From NCBI GenBank assembly GCA_965232015.1, contig OZ246946.1, positions 1,736,001 through 1,800,000 on the forward strand: a stretch of DNA of 64,000 nt, in the 5' to 3' direction. Position 1 is the first letter of the stretch; every line of letters starts with the position of its first letter. The position numbers were made by a program, and so were the translations under genes. Source of the DNA: JAJEAO01 sp963667635 (lineage in GTDB: Bacteria > Acidobacteriota > Vicinamibacteria > Marinacidobacterales > Marinacidobacteraceae). Of this stretch, positions 16,838-25,719 are shown piece by piece. Below the pieces are notes generated by a model that was given only the letters and a program-made list of their open reading frames with translations, was not told the origin of the DNA and searched no databases.

Positions 16838-17932
16838 ATGGACCAATCCACGAATCTCGAACGGGCCGCCTCGGCCGGTCTGCTCTTCACAGCCGCGCTC
16901 CTCGTCGGCGCCGCCGGTTGCAGCGGTGGCGAGACGAGCGAGCCGGCGCAGCCGGCGATCTCGGAGCACGACGACTATCCCAACCCGTTCACCGGCGCTC
17001 CGATGTGGGGCGACCTTCCCGGCGAGCGGACCTGGGGGGCGGTGAGCGCGATCTACCCCGCCGCCGACGGGAACATGTGGGTCGCGGAGCGGTGCGGCGC
17101 GAACTTCTGCGGCGATCGTCCCGAAGTGGACACCGTCGTCCTCATGAGCCCCGAGGGCGAGTCGCTCCGGAGCTTCGGCGCCGGGCTCATCGCGTGGCCC
17201 CACGGCATGTTCGTGGACCACGACGGGAACGTCTGGGTCACCGACGCCAAGGGATTCGTGCCCGACGAGATGGTTCCCGAGGGCCTCGGACACTTCGTGA
17301 TCAAGTTCAGTCCCGAGGGCGAGGTCCTGATGCGGCTCGGCGAGCCGGGCGTGGCCGGAACCGGCGACGGACAGTTCAACATGCCGTCGGACGTGCTCGT
17401 CGCTCCCGGCGGAACGATCTTCGTCGCTGACGGCCACAACGCGAGCGGCAACAACCGGATCGTCAAGTTCTCGGCGGACGGGGAGTTCCTCGGGAGTTTC
17501 GGGGAGACCGGAACCGGGCCCGGACAGTTCCGCGACCCGCACGCGCTGGCGATGGACTCCGCTGGGCGCCTCTTCGTGGGCGACCGGTCGAACAACCGAA
17601 TCCAGCTCTTCGACCAGGACGGCAACTTCCTCGAGGAATGGCTGCAGTTCGGCCGGCCGAGCGGCATCTTCATCAGCGGCGACGACACGATCTACGTCGC
17701 GGACTCGGAATCCACCTCGGAGGCGAATCCCGGCTTCGGACGCGGCATCCGCATCGGTAGCGCGGTGGACGGATCCATCCAGTACTTCCTCCCTGACGAC
17801 GTCTCCGACCTCGAACCGGGCGCCGAGCCCGTGACCAGCGGGCCGGAAGGCATCGCGGTGGACGCCGACGGGAACGTGTACGGCGGCGAGGTGCGGCAGC
17901 AGATGGTCCGCAAGTTCACCCGCGGCGGCTGA
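16838..17932 (+). CDS. NHL-repeat beta-propeller lipoprotein
   Basis: This 364-residue exported protein has a lipobox near residue 28 (LLVGAAGCSGG). At least four NHL-type blades follow, each with a pattern like GNVWVTDAKG, GQFNMPSDVLVAPGGTIFVAD and GPGQFRDPHALAMDSAG, ending in DADGNVYGGEV. The fold resembles the peptidyl-alpha-hydroxyglycine lyase propeller, but that activity is not implied. AGGACACCC before ATG 16838 serves as ribosome site. Its stop shares one base with the next ATG, coupling it to the amidohydrolase downstream. A role in binding or modifying a periplasmic ligand is an inference. Confidence 0.8.
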   Translation: MDQSTNLERAASAGLLFTAALLVGAAGCSGGETSEPAQPAISEHDDYPNPFTGAPMWGDLPGERTWGAVSAIYPAADGNMWVAERCGANFCGDRPEVDTVVLMSPEGESLRSFGAGLIAWPHGMFVDHDGNVWVTDAKGFVPDEMVPEGLGHFVIKFSPEGEVLMRLGEPGVAGTGDGQFNMPSDVLVAPGGTIFVADGHNASGNNRIVKFSADGEFLGSFGETGTGPGQFRDPHALAMDSAGRLFVGDRSNNRIQLFDQDGNFLEEWLQFGRPSGIFISGDDTIYVADSESTSEANPGFGRGIRIGSAVDGSIQYFLPDDVSDLEPGAEPVTSGPEGIAVDADGNVYGGEVRQQMVRKFTRGG

Positions 17933-19539
17933 TGGAGCGCCGCCGGTTCCGGCGCGCTCTCGGAGCCGCCCTCGTCGTCCTCGCCGCCGGCTGCGGGGAC
18001 GAGAACCGCGCCGATCTTCTCCTGACCGGCGGCTCGGTCCTCAACGGCGGGGGCGGCGAGGCCGTGGTCGCCGATGTCGCGGTCTCCGGTGACCGCATCG
18101 TGTTCGTGGGCGACGCGGCCGCAGCCGGCTGGACCGCCGCCGAGACCGTGGACGTGAGCGGGCGGGTCGTCACGCCCGGCTTCATCGACATGCACTCGCA
18201 CGCCGAGCTGGACTCCGACCACGGACGCGATGCCCGCGCCTTCCTCCACCAGGGCATCACGACGGTCGCGCTCGGGCTCGACGGCGGCGGGAGTGCCGAA
18301 GTCGAAGAGCGCATGGACCGGTGGGACGAGCAAGGTATCGGGGTCAACGCCTTCCTCTTCGTCGGGCACAACTGGGTGAGGCGTCAGGTCCTGGGGATGG
18401 AGGACCGGGCGCCCGACGCCGACGAGCTGGAGGCGATGCGGAACCTCGTCCGGCAGGGCATGGAGGAGGGCGCCCACGGGCTGTCGTCGGGCCTCTTCTA
18501 CCTGCCGGGGAACTACGCCGAGACCGAGGAGGTCATCGAGCTGAACCGGGTCGCCGCGGCGTATCCGAACGCGATCTACGACACCCACGACCGCGATCTG
18601 GGAGCTGCCTACCCGTCGTTCGGCTACCTCAAGTCCATCGCCGAGGGCATCCGGATCGGCGAGGAAGCGGGGACGAAGGTCATCTTCAGCCACTTCAACG
18701 CCCAGGGCGCCCACAACTACGGCCGAGCCCACGAGGGCGCGGCGCTGATCGAGGCGGCGCGCGAGCGAGGCGTGGAGGTGGCGGGCGCGCACCACATGTA
18801 CACCGCGACGCAGTCGAATTTGCGCTCCTACGCGATCCCGGGCTGGGCCGTGGTGGGCGGGCACGAAGCGATGGTCGAACGCTTCGACGACCCCGAGACG
18901 GTGGCGCTCATCGCCGAGCAGACGCGGGAGATGCTCGCGATCCGGGGAGGGGCGCAGCGCATCCTGTTCGCCGACGAGCGGCCCGACCTGAATGGCAGGA
19001 CGCTCGAGGATCTCGCGGAGGAATGGAGCCTCGACCCGCCGGCGGCGGCGCGTCGGATCCTGCGCGACGGGAACGCTTCGGTGATGAATCTCGGGCTCTA
19101 CGACGCCGAGAACCTGCGCCATCTCGCCGAGCGGGACTGGATGATGACCTGCACCGACGGGCGCGACCCGGGTCCGAGCCGACCGGTCACCCATCCCCGC
19201 GCGTTCGGCTCGTTCACGAAGAAGATCCGCGACCTCGTCCTCGACGAGGAGCTGATCACTCTGCCGTTCACCGTGCGCTCCATGACCGGCCTCGCGGCCG
19301 ACTTCCTCGCATGGAACGACCGTGGCTATCTCCGCGAGGGCCATGCCGCCGACATCGCCGTCCTCGACCTCGAAGCCGTGGAGGACATGGCGACCTACGA
19401 GAACCCCCATCAGTTCTCGCGCGGGACGGTGCATGTCCTGGTGAACGGAGTTTTCGCGGTGCGCGACGGCGAGGCCACGATGGCGCTCGCCGGGCACTCG
19501 CTGCTTCGCGGCGGCGGCGTCCATGTCCCCCGGGAGTGA
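17932..19539 (+). CDS. exported D-aminoacylase / N-acyl-D-amino-acid deacylase family amidohydrolase
   Basis: This 535-residue metal hydrolase has a lipobox-like signal (VVLAAGCGDE). The composite beta-domain (ADLLLTGGSVLNGG) precedes the barrel with GFIDMHSHAELD (HxH ligands) and SHFNAQG. The late DGRDPGPSRPVTHPRAFGSF segment is characteristic of D-aminoacylases. The family cleaves N-acyl-D-amino acids or dihydropyrimidine-like rings. Export suggests a role in salvaging cell-wall or dietary D-amino-acid conjugates. It is coupled to the NHL lipoprotein upstream and overlaps the enoyl-CoA hydratase gene by 17 bases. Confidence 0.88.
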   Translation: MERRRFRRALGAALVVLAAGCGDENRADLLLTGGSVLNGGGGEAVVADVAVSGDRIVFVGDAAAAGWTAAETVDVSGRVVTPGFIDMHSHAELDSDHGRDARAFLHQGITTVALGLDGGGSAEVEERMDRWDEQGIGVNAFLFVGHNWVRRQVLGMEDRAPDADELEAMRNLVRQGMEEGAHGLSSGLFYLPGNYAETEEVIELNRVAAAYPNAIYDTHDRDLGAAYPSFGYLKSIAEGIRIGEEAGTKVIFSHFNAQGAHNYGRAHEGAALIEAARERGVEVAGAHHMYTATQSNLRSYAIPGWAVVGGHEAMVERFDDPETVALIAEQTREMLAIRGGAQRILFADERPDLNGRTLEDLAEEWSLDPPAAARRILRDGNASVMNLGLYDAENLRHLAERDWMMTCTDGRDPGPSRPVTHPRAFGSFTKKIRDLVLDEELITLPFTVRSMTGLAADFLAWNDRGYLREGHAADIAVLDLEAVEDMATYENPHQFSRGTVHVLVNGVFAVRDGEATMALAGHSLLRGGGVHVPRE

Positions 19540-20311
19540 GGTGCTCGCGTCGCGGGACGGCGCGCTCCTCATCCTCACCCTGAACCGGCCCCACCGCCTG
19601 AACGCGGTGAACGCCGCCCTCTACGCCGCTCTACTCCGCGAGCTGGAGCGGGCCCGCGACGACAGCCGGGTCCGCTGCGTCGTGCTGACCGGCGCCGGGC
19701 GCGCCTTCTGCTCGGGAGCCGATCTCAAGGCGCATCGCGACCGGAAACCGACGCCCGAGGAACGCCGCGCCTACCTCGCCCTCGGGCAGCGCGCCAACCG
19801 TCTTCTCCAGACGATTCCCAAGCCCATCGTCGCTGCGGTAAACGGGCACGCGATCGGCGCCGGGCTGGAACTGGCGCTCTCCGCGGACCTCGCGATCGTG
19901 GCGGACGACGCGAAGCTGCGCCTGCCCGAGATTGCGCTCGGGACCTTCGTCGGGGGCGGGACCGTGTACACGCTCGCCGAGCGGGTCGGTGTGCTCAAGG
20001 CCCGCGAGCTCATCTACCTCGGCGACTTCTTCTCGGGATCGGAAGCGGCCGCCCTCGGCGTTCTCAACCGCGCCGCGCCCGCCGACGAGGTCCTCGTCGA
20101 GGCGCTGAAGCTGGCGCGCCGCCTCGCTCGGCGGGCCCCGATCCCGCTCGCGGCGGCGAAGCGCCTGATCGGCCCCGCGGCCGCGCTGACCCGCGAGGAA
20201 GCGCTTCAACGCGAACGCGTGGTCCTCGAAGAGATCTTCGGCACCGCGGACTGGCGGGAAGGCATCGCGGCGTTCCACGAGAAGCGCCGTCCCGATTACC
20301 GCGGAGAATGA
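19523..20311 (+). CDS. enoyl-CoA hydratase/isomerase (crotonase) family
   Basis: This 262-residue cytoplasmic enzyme of the crotonase fold has the N-terminal RPHRLNAVN, oxyanion-hole segment GAGRAFCSGADL, then KPIVAAVNGHAIGAGLELAL and LPEIALGTFVGGG. The FCSGADL and AIGAGLELA stretches form the CoA ester site. The exact reaction (hydration, isomerisation, decarboxylation) depends on residues that cannot be assigned safely by eye. Its last four bases overlap the ADP-forming acyl-CoA synthetase start, suggesting joint use in degrading a CoA thioester. Confidence 0.88.
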   Translation: MSPGSEVLASRDGALLILTLNRPHRLNAVNAALYAALLRELERARDDSRVRCVVLTGAGRAFCSGADLKAHRDRKPTPEERRAYLALGQRANRLLQTIPKPIVAAVNGHAIGAGLELALSADLAIVADDAKLRLPEIALGTFVGGGTVYTLAERVGVLKARELIYLGDFFSGSEAAALGVLNRAAPADEVLVEALKLARRLARRAPIPLAAAKRLIGPAAALTREEALQRERVVLEEIFGTADWREGIAAFHEKRRPDYRGE

Positions 20312-22632
20312 CGCTCGAGCGCATCTTCGAACCGCGCTCAATCGCGGTTGTGGGGGCGAGCGCCAACCCGGCGAAGCGCGGCCATCAGATCCTGCGGGCG
20401 CTGGACGAGTCCGGCTACGCCGGCCGCGTGTACGCGGTGAACCACGGCGGCGGGACGATCCTCGGGCGTCTGGTCCACCGGTCGGTGGAGGCGCTGCCCG
20501 AGGCCGCCGATCTCGCCGTTCTCTGCACGCCGGCGGGCGCCGCTCCCGAGCTGGTGCGCGCCTGCGGCGAGCGGGGGATCGGGGGCGCCGTGGTGCTCGC
20601 CGTGGGTTTCGGCGAGTCGGGAGCGGAGGGAGTGCGTCTCGAGGTCCGGCTCCGGGACGCGGCCCGCGAGTCCGGAGTTCGGGTCTTGGGGCCCAACACG
20701 TCCGGGCTCCTCAACCTGTCCCGGGGCGTCAATCTGATCGGCGCCCGCGGGGTGCGAGCTGGCGGCGTCGCGCTCATCGCGCAGTCCGGCAACATCGCCC
20801 TTGACCTGATGAATCAGATCACCCGGCAGCCGGGCCTGGGCGTCTCGATCTGCGCCGGCCTCGGCAACGAGGCCGACGTGGGTTTCGGCGAGGTGCTGGA
20901 CTATCTCGGCCGCCACGAGGAGACCCGGGTGGTCATCGCGCACATCGAGGGCTGCCGGGACTCGCGCGGACTTCTGGCGGCGGCATCGTCTGTCACCCGT
21001 CGCAAACCGGTGGTGGCCCTCAAGTCCGGCCGGACGGCCGCCGGAGCGCGCGCAGCGCTCTCTCACACCGGGTCGGTCGCGGGCTCCTACGACCGGCTGC
21101 GCGCCGGATTCGCCCAGGCCGGAATCGTGGAGATCCGGCGCACCGACGAACTGCTGCCGGTCGCCGCCACGCTCGGATCCCAACCTCCGGCCCCGCCCGG
21201 CGCCGGGATCGCGGTCCTGTCGGACGGGGGCGGCCAGAGCACTCTGGTCGTGGACACGCTCGGGGAGCTGGACGCGCCCCTCGCCGAACTCGCGCCGACG
21301 ACCTCGGCCGAACTGCGGCGCCGGCTGGGTCCGGCCGCCGCCGTGCTCTCTCCGGTGGATGTCGCCGGCGCGGCGGACTCGGATCCGCGCGCGCTCGCCC
21401 GCGCCCTGGAGGTCGTCGCGCGGGATCCGGCGGTGGGCGTCGTGCTGCTGGTCGGGATGTTCGGCGGCTACGCGATGCGATTCTCGGCGACCCTCGCGGC
21501 CTCCGAGCTCGAAGCGGCCAGCGCGATGGCAGGCGCGATGCGGGCGCTGGGGAAGGGACTCATCGTCCATTCGCAGTACGCGTCACACGCCAGCCCGCCG
21601 CTCGACGCGCTGCGGCGCGCCCACGTTCCCGTGATCCGATCGCTGGACGCCGCCTGCCGCGCGGCGGCGGAGCTCCACCGCCGGGGCGGGATACGAGAGC
21701 GGTCGCCCGGGCGGTGGCTTCGGGCCAGCGCCGGTTCACCGCCCACCGTCCCGCCCGGGCCGCACCCGGCGATCACCGCCGCGCGGCGAGAAGGGCGCGC
21801 GACCCTCACCGAGACCGAAGCGCGCGCCGTTCTGGCGGAGGTCGGACTCGAGTTCGAACCCGTGGCGGTCGTTCGTTCCGCCGACGAAGCCGGCAAGGCC
21901 GCCGCCCGCGCTTGTGCGCTCGTCGCGATCAAGCTCCTCTCGCGCCACATCACCCACAAGTCGGACGCCGGAGGCGTGGAGCTGAACATCGCCGACGCCG
22001 AAGCCGCCCGCGCCGCGTTCGAGCGGATCGCCGCGAACGCCGCCGTCTATTCGCGGTCTCGCGGTTTCCCCTCCGAAGAGCGAGCCGCCACCGTGTCGCC
22101 GATGCTGGACCCCCCGGTGGCGGAGCTGCTCGTGGGCGCCTACCGCGATCCCCGGCTGGGACCGGTGTTGACCGTGGGCGCCGGCGGCGTGTGGGTCGAG
22201 GTCCTGCGCGATGTGGCGCACCGGGTGCTGCCGGTGGACGACGAAGAGCTGGCGGCGGCGCTCGGCGAGTTGAAGATCGCCGCGCTGCTGACCGGCGCCC
22301 GCGGCCGGTCCCACGTGGACCTCCGGCCAGTCGTCGAGGCGGCCGCCGCGGTCGCCCGGTGCGTGACCTCGTACCCGGAAGTGCCCGAGGCCGAAGTCAA
22401 CCCACTCTTCGTGTACGCGGACCGCGCGGTGCCGGTGGATGCGAGAGTGATTCTGCACGAGTGGCGAAGCGACGCCGGATCGCGAGAGTATCTGCCACAT
22501 GAGACGCCATCCCCTGCCCTGTCTGCTCCTCCTCGCCCTGCTGCCGGCCTGCGCCCCCGAGCCGCCGCCCCCGTCGCCCGCGCCGGAGGCTCCCCCGGAG
22601 CGCAGCTACGTCAACCCCCGCACGCCGGATGA
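20308..22632 (+). CDS. ADP-forming acyl-CoA synthetase (acetate--CoA ligase type, fused alpha and beta)
   Basis: This 774-residue enzyme of the nucleoside-diphosphate-forming acyl-CoA synthetase family interconverts acyl-CoA and acid while making ATP. The CoA-binding domain opens with IAVVGASANPAKRGHQ. The ligase domain has the conserved SHTGSVAG (about residue 252) that carries the phosphorylated-histidine region of the family. The C-terminal ATP-grasp includes VAIKLLSRHITHKSDAGGV. The last 45 residues lie in the overlap with the RidA gene and are Pro/Ala-rich, so they are probably not part of the core fold. Together with the crotonase gene it implies energy-conserving cleavage of an organic acid CoA ester. 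Confidence 0.88.
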   Translation: MTLERIFEPRSIAVVGASANPAKRGHQILRALDESGYAGRVYAVNHGGGTILGRLVHRSVEALPEAADLAVLCTPAGAAPELVRACGERGIGGAVVLAVGFGESGAEGVRLEVRLRDAARESGVRVLGPNTSGLLNLSRGVNLIGARGVRAGGVALIAQSGNIALDLMNQITRQPGLGVSICAGLGNEADVGFGEVLDYLGRHEETRVVIAHIEGCRDSRGLLAAASSVTRRKPVVALKSGRTAAGARAALSHTGSVAGSYDRLRAGFAQAGIVEIRRTDELLPVAATLGSQPPAPPGAGIAVLSDGGGQSTLVVDTLGELDAPLAELAPTTSAELRRRLGPAAAVLSPVDVAGAADSDPRALARALEVVARDPAVGVVLLVGMFGGYAMRFSATLAASELEAASAMAGAMRALGKGLIVHSQYASHASPPLDALRRAHVPVIRSLDAACRAAAELHRRGGIRERSPGRWLRASAGSPPTVPPGPHPAITAARREGRATLTETEARAVLAEVGLEFEPVAVVRSADEAGKAAARACALVAIKLLSRHITHKSDAGGVELNIADAEAARAAFERIAANAAVYSRSRGFPSEERAATVSPMLDPPVAELLVGAYRDPRLGPVLTVGAGGVWVEVLRDVAHRVLPVDDEELAAALGELKIAALLTGARGRSHVDLRPVVEAAAAVARCVTSYPEVPEAEVNPLFVYADRAVPVDARVILHEWRSDAGSREYLPHETPSPALSAPPRPAAGLRPRAAAPVARAGGSPGAQLRQPPHAG

Positions 22633-22972
22633 CGCCGGGCTTCCCTTCAGCGGCGGCGTCATGGTGGGCGACACGTTCTACGTCTCGGGGAACCTCGGCC
22701 TGGGGCCCGACCAGACGGTCCCGGACACCCCGCAGGAGGAAGCCCGCAACGTCCTGACCAACGTCCAGGACACGCTGACGGCGGCCGGACTGACGATGGA
22801 CGATCTCGTCATGGTCCAGGTGTACTCCTCCGATGTGGCCGATTACGAGGCCTTCAACGAGGTCTATCGCACCTTCTTCACCCGGGAATTCCCGGCGCGC
22901 GCCTACCTCGGCTCCGGCACCCTCCTCTACGGCGCCCGCTTCGAGGTCCTCGGGGTCGCCGTCAAGCGATAG
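22499..22972 (+). CDS. RidA/YjgF family protein with lipoprotein signal
   Basis: This 157-residue protein begins with a clear lipoprotein signal (LLLLALLPACAPEP) and a Pro/Ala-rich linker. A complete RidA domain of about 120 residues follows: SGGVMVGDTFYVSGNLG, EEARNVLTNVQDTLTAAG, and the late RAYLGSGTLLYGARFEV. RidA proteins are normally cytoplasmic enamine/imine deaminases. The usual catalytic Arg of the RidA archetype (in the R-x-C/V segment) is not evident; the position reads FPARAYLGSG, so the function may differ. The start overlaps 134 bases of the upstream gene in another frame. The signal makes ATG 22499 convincing. Confidence 0.82.
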   Translation: MRRHPLPCLLLLALLPACAPEPPPPSPAPEAPPERSYVNPRTPDDAGLPFSGGVMVGDTFYVSGNLGLGPDQTVPDTPQEEARNVLTNVQDTLTAAGLTMDDLVMVQVYSSDVADYEAFNEVYRTFFTREFPARAYLGSGTLLYGARFEVLGVAVKR

Positions 22973-23018
22973 ATGGCGACTCCCTGCGGACCACAGCCAA
23001 GTCCCCTGGTCCTCGCTC

Positions 23019-23380
23019 TCAGTGGCTTGGGACGGGCAAGTGCGGTCCGCAGTACCCGATCACGATCTTCTCTCGCTCCGCATCCCAGTGAAAGTGGACT
23101 CGTATCGTTTTCGTCACGTCATCCGCAGCACCGATCTTGAGATGCCTGTACATCTCCACCTCGTGCCCATCGTAGGAGAAGATCCGGTGCTGCCGCAACT
23201 TCGGACTGCCCATTACCACCTTCGACTCCTTCGCCGCGAACTCACTCTTGCCGAACACATGCCTTGGCTCGGATGCAGTCCAATACCGAGCTTCTCTTTG
23301 AGCCATCCGCCGACCGCTCTGAAGACGGCGTCCTCAGCACCTGCGCCCTCAAGTCGTAGATGGTTTGCATAGACCAGCAT
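23019..23380 (-). pseudogene. frameshifted small gene of unknown function
   Basis: GAAGGAG precedes ATG 23380, which opens a natural-looking N-terminus (MLVYANHLRLEGAG, then VFRAVGGWLKEKLGIGLHP) but hits TAA at 23213. From about 23250 the protein-like reading moves to another frame, containing GKSEFAAKESKVVMGSPK, then TIRVHFHWDAEREKIVIGYC, and ending at 23019. One indel near 23250 would join them into about 125 residues. Alternatively, an internal deletion has removed the middle of a longer protein. I do not recognise the family with certainty; its neighbours are toxin-antitoxin genes. Confidence 0.6.
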
Positions 23381-23586
23381 TCGTGATCTCCTTCGAGCGT
23401 TATCGTCATCTCGCGCGCGAGCATCATTCTCGGCCTACATTGGTGACGCCCGGCTGTCTGAAACGAAAGGGGGGGATGCCGGACTGACAGCCGGCGCGGC
23501 ATGCCGTCCGCGAGGTACGGAACCCAGGGCTCCTGCCGCCCCGAGCACTCGGGAGACGGCAGCACCCACGCTTCTGCTCCGTTGGC
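23381..23586. other. gap between frameshifted gene and GNAT toxin gene
   Basis: No gene is supported in these 206 bases. The part next to 23380 is less GC-rich than the surroundings and would hold any promoter of the frameshifted gene. Confidence 0.4.
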
Positions 23587-24096
23587 TCAATGCCCTCGTC
23601 GCATCCGAGCGAGCGGAAGGAAGAGCCTCAGCGGAGCGGATGGAAGGGAACTGAATCCGCAAGCCTTATGGAAGCGCTCTGCGTCATCGTCCTTGGCGTC
23701 GACGCGCAACGCGTAGATCGCAATCGACTCGCTCGCTGTGACGACGCGCTGCGTCGCGTTCACCATCAGAAGGCGTTCCAGCCCGCGCCCTCGGACCGCA
23801 TGCGACACGGCAAACCGGCCGAGGAGGACACACGGGACGGGATAACGGGGGAACTTGCGGGCAAGGCGTTGCGGTAGTTTGTCCGCATCAATCGAGATTG
23901 CGCTGAGTGTATAGAAGCCAACGACCTTCTTCGAGTCCGCGGCCGTGGCCACGAAGACCCGTGCGAACCCGCGGCGCGAATCCTGGCCCGCCTGGCGTCT
24001 GAGGTACCGGTCGAGCGCCGGCGCGCCACACCGGAACGCGGTCCGGTCGTGCCTTCGGCTGAGCGGCTCGACGACGAACCGATCCGACTTGGTCAA
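23587..24096 (-). CDS. GNAT acetyltransferase toxin (TacT/AtaT-like)
   Basis: This 169-residue protein has the GNAT fold. The start region FVVEPLSRRHDRTAFRCGAP, then LDRYLRRQAGQD, is typical of toxins that acetylate aminoacyl-tRNA. The acetyl-CoA loop reads AVSHAVRGRGLERLL (Q/RxxGxG/A pattern). It continues into a Y-containing segment and ends with CGFSSLPSAPLRLFLPL, also typical. ATG 24096 overlaps the antitoxin stop by four bases. Together with the DUF1778 gene it forms a type II toxin-antitoxin module; the tRNA target is unknown. Confidence 0.85.
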   Translation of the reverse strand: MTKSDRFVVEPLSRRHDRTAFRCGAPALDRYLRRQAGQDSRRGFARVFVATAADSKKVVGFYTLSAISIDADKLPQRLARKFPRYPVPCVLLGRFAVSHAVRGRGLERLLMVNATQRVVTASESIAIYALRVDAKDDDAERFHKACGFSSLPSAPLRLFLPLARMRRGH

Positions 24097-24398
24097 CGCG
24101 AGATGACGCGCTGGTCATGCTCTTCGAACTCCGCGCGCAGACGGTCACGGAGCGGAGGTGGATTCTCGAGCGCACGGAAGAACACCTTGGCATCTTCGCC
24201 GGTGAGAGTCAGTCTCGCGTGTCGATCCACAGCTCTCTCTGCGCTCCTGACAGCGCTCGATACGATGAACGAGCTAACGGTCTGCCCTCCCAACGAAGCC
24301 GCCCGCGCGATCTGCGCCTTTGCCGCGGGTGTGAGACGCAGGTTGATGCGCTCGCTTCGGACCGAGCTTGGGGCAGGGTTTACGGATCCTTGCTGCAT
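24093..24398 (-). CDS. DUF1778 (TacA-like) ribbon-helix-helix antitoxin
   Basis: This 101-residue protein has an N-terminal DNA-binding ribbon-helix-helix (RSERINLRLTPAAKAQIARA, then TVSSFIVSSAV) and a C-terminal toxin-binding tail that includes LTGEDAKVFFRALENPP, the hallmark of DUF1778 antitoxins. ATG 24398 (MQQGSVNPAP) is preferred to the much longer upstream frame, whose extra residues are Pro/Arg-rich and overlap the gap. It lies directly before the GNAT toxin with an ATGA overlap. It likely represses the operon with the toxin as co-repressor. Confidence 0.88.
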   Translation of the reverse strand: MQQGSVNPAPSSVRSERINLRLTPAAKAQIARAASLGGQTVSSFIVSSAVRSAERAVDRHARLTLTGEDAKVFFRALENPPPLRDRLRAEFEEHDQRVISR

Positions 24399-24501
24399 GC
24401 GAAGACTGTACGTCGTTTTGGCACCGTGGGCAGGGATCGTCGCCGCTGCTTCAACCGGGGCGGTGGAGGTGTTCGGACCTGTCTTCTCCCCGGCATCGCG
24501 C

Positions 24502-25608
24502 CTACCGGGAGCCCGGGGGTTGGCGGGCTTCGACCCAGGCGCGGCCGGATTCCATGAGGGCGCGGAAGGTCTCTCCCTCTCCCTCGGCGACGGCGTCACG
24601 CAGGCGCTCGACCGCGCCCGCGAGGCGGGCGAGGACGTGGGCGCCGTCGGGGTTCAGCCGCTGGATCTCGAAGTAGAGATGCGGGTTTTCACCCGAAACC
24701 GACGCGGCGACGCGGAGCTGGCGATCGAAGGTCACGCTCGAGATCCGGGCGAGGCGGGGCGCCTGTTCGCCGCTGGTGCGGAGCGCATCCAGGAAGGCCA
24801 GGTTCAGGGCGTGGGAGAGTCCGAGGACGTAGGCGATCAGGGGGTCGTGCTCGTCGAGAGGGAGGCGCAGCATCTCGGCCATCGTGTCCTGGAAGAGCGC
24901 CGCCGCTTCTCCGGCGGCGTCCGCGTCCCCGGCGTCCATGACGAGGATGTGCCGGCCGTGGAGGTGAGTCACGTCGGGGCCGAACATCGGATGGACCGAG
25001 GCCACCCGGACGCCGCGGGCGGCGAGACGGCGGAGACCGGGGAGGAGCGGCGCCTTCACCGACCCGATGTCGAACACGAGCCCGGGCCACTCGCGCTCCT
25101 CCATCGCTTCCAGGATGCGAGCCGATGCGAGGATCGGGGTCGCTATGACGGTCACCCGCCAGTCGGAGCGGTGGGCGTCCCGCCAGTCGCGGACGGCGCG
25201 CGGTTCCTCGGTGGAGACGGCCGGATCGGCCAGGGTGACCTCGTAGGCGAGGTCGGTCAGAAACCGGCAGAACCATCGCCCCATGCGGCCGAGGCCGCCG
25301 ATCACCAGCGCCTTCCGTCCGGCGCCGTGGTGGCGGGCCCGCACCCGAATCGCTTCCTGCTGCGCGCGGGAAGTCTCCATGACCACGCGCAGCACCCTCT
25401 CCGCGGCATCGGGCGGCAGGCCGCGCGCCGCCGCGCCGGCGCGGGCGGTGGCGATCACGGGGGTTTCCTGAACCGGATCGTGGATCGGGATGTCCCGCTC
25501 GGCCTTGAAGTGGCCGATGGCCCGGACCGCCGCTTCGCGCTCCGCCCACGCGTCGAGCAGAGCCCGGTCGGCCGCCGCGATCCGTGCCCGCAGGGCCTCA
25601 AGTGACAT
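24502..25608 (-). CDS. tyrA: bifunctional chorismate mutase / prephenate dehydrogenase
   Basis: This 368-residue T-protein has the domain order of E. coli TyrA (373 residues). The AroQ chorismate mutase domain takes residues 1-90: LRARIAAADRALLDAWAER, then the KAERDIPIHDPVQE loop. The NAD-binding prephenate dehydrogenase domain starts near residue 98 with LVIGGLGRMGRWF and continues with DPAVST, VFDIGSVKAPLL and the substrate His in SVHPMFGPDV. It makes 4-hydroxyphenylpyruvate for tyrosine. ATG 25608 (MSLEALRAR) fits the domain start; the longer frame adds an unlikely basic leader. A TACCAT hexamer ends 11 bases before the ATG. It lies near, but divergent from, the aromatic cluster at 28.8-37.8 kb. 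Confidence 0.93.
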   Translation of the reverse strand: MSLEALRARIAAADRALLDAWAEREAAVRAIGHFKAERDIPIHDPVQETPVIATARAGAAARGLPPDAAERVLRVVMETSRAQQEAIRVRARHHGAGRKALVIGGLGRMGRWFCRFLTDLAYEVTLADPAVSTEEPRAVRDWRDAHRSDWRVTVIATPILASARILEAMEEREWPGLVFDIGSVKAPLLPGLRRLAARGVRVASVHPMFGPDVTHLHGRHILVMDAGDADAAGEAAALFQDTMAEMLRLPLDEHDPLIAYVLGLSHALNLAFLDALRTSGEQAPRLARISSVTFDRQLRVAASVSGENPHLYFEIQRLNPDGAHVLARLAGAVERLRDAVAEGEGETFRALMESGRAWVEARQPPGSR

Positions 25609-25705
25609 GGCGCGCCGAATGGTACGGGCCCGGCCACTCGAGCGGTACACCGCCAGGCCCTTGCGTGATATGTCGGTCGGGAACAAGCGCGCGCGGAAGC
25701 CGGCC

Positions 25706-25711
25706 TACTAT
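25706..25711 (+). promoter_or_regulatory. possible -10 hexamer (TACTAT), near-leaderless start
   Basis: TACTAT ends eight bases before ATG 25720. Transcription would begin within a few bases of the start codon, giving a leaderless message. There is no good -35, and no ribosome site precedes the ATG. Confidence 0.35.
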
Positions 25712-25719
25712 CCCCCTCC

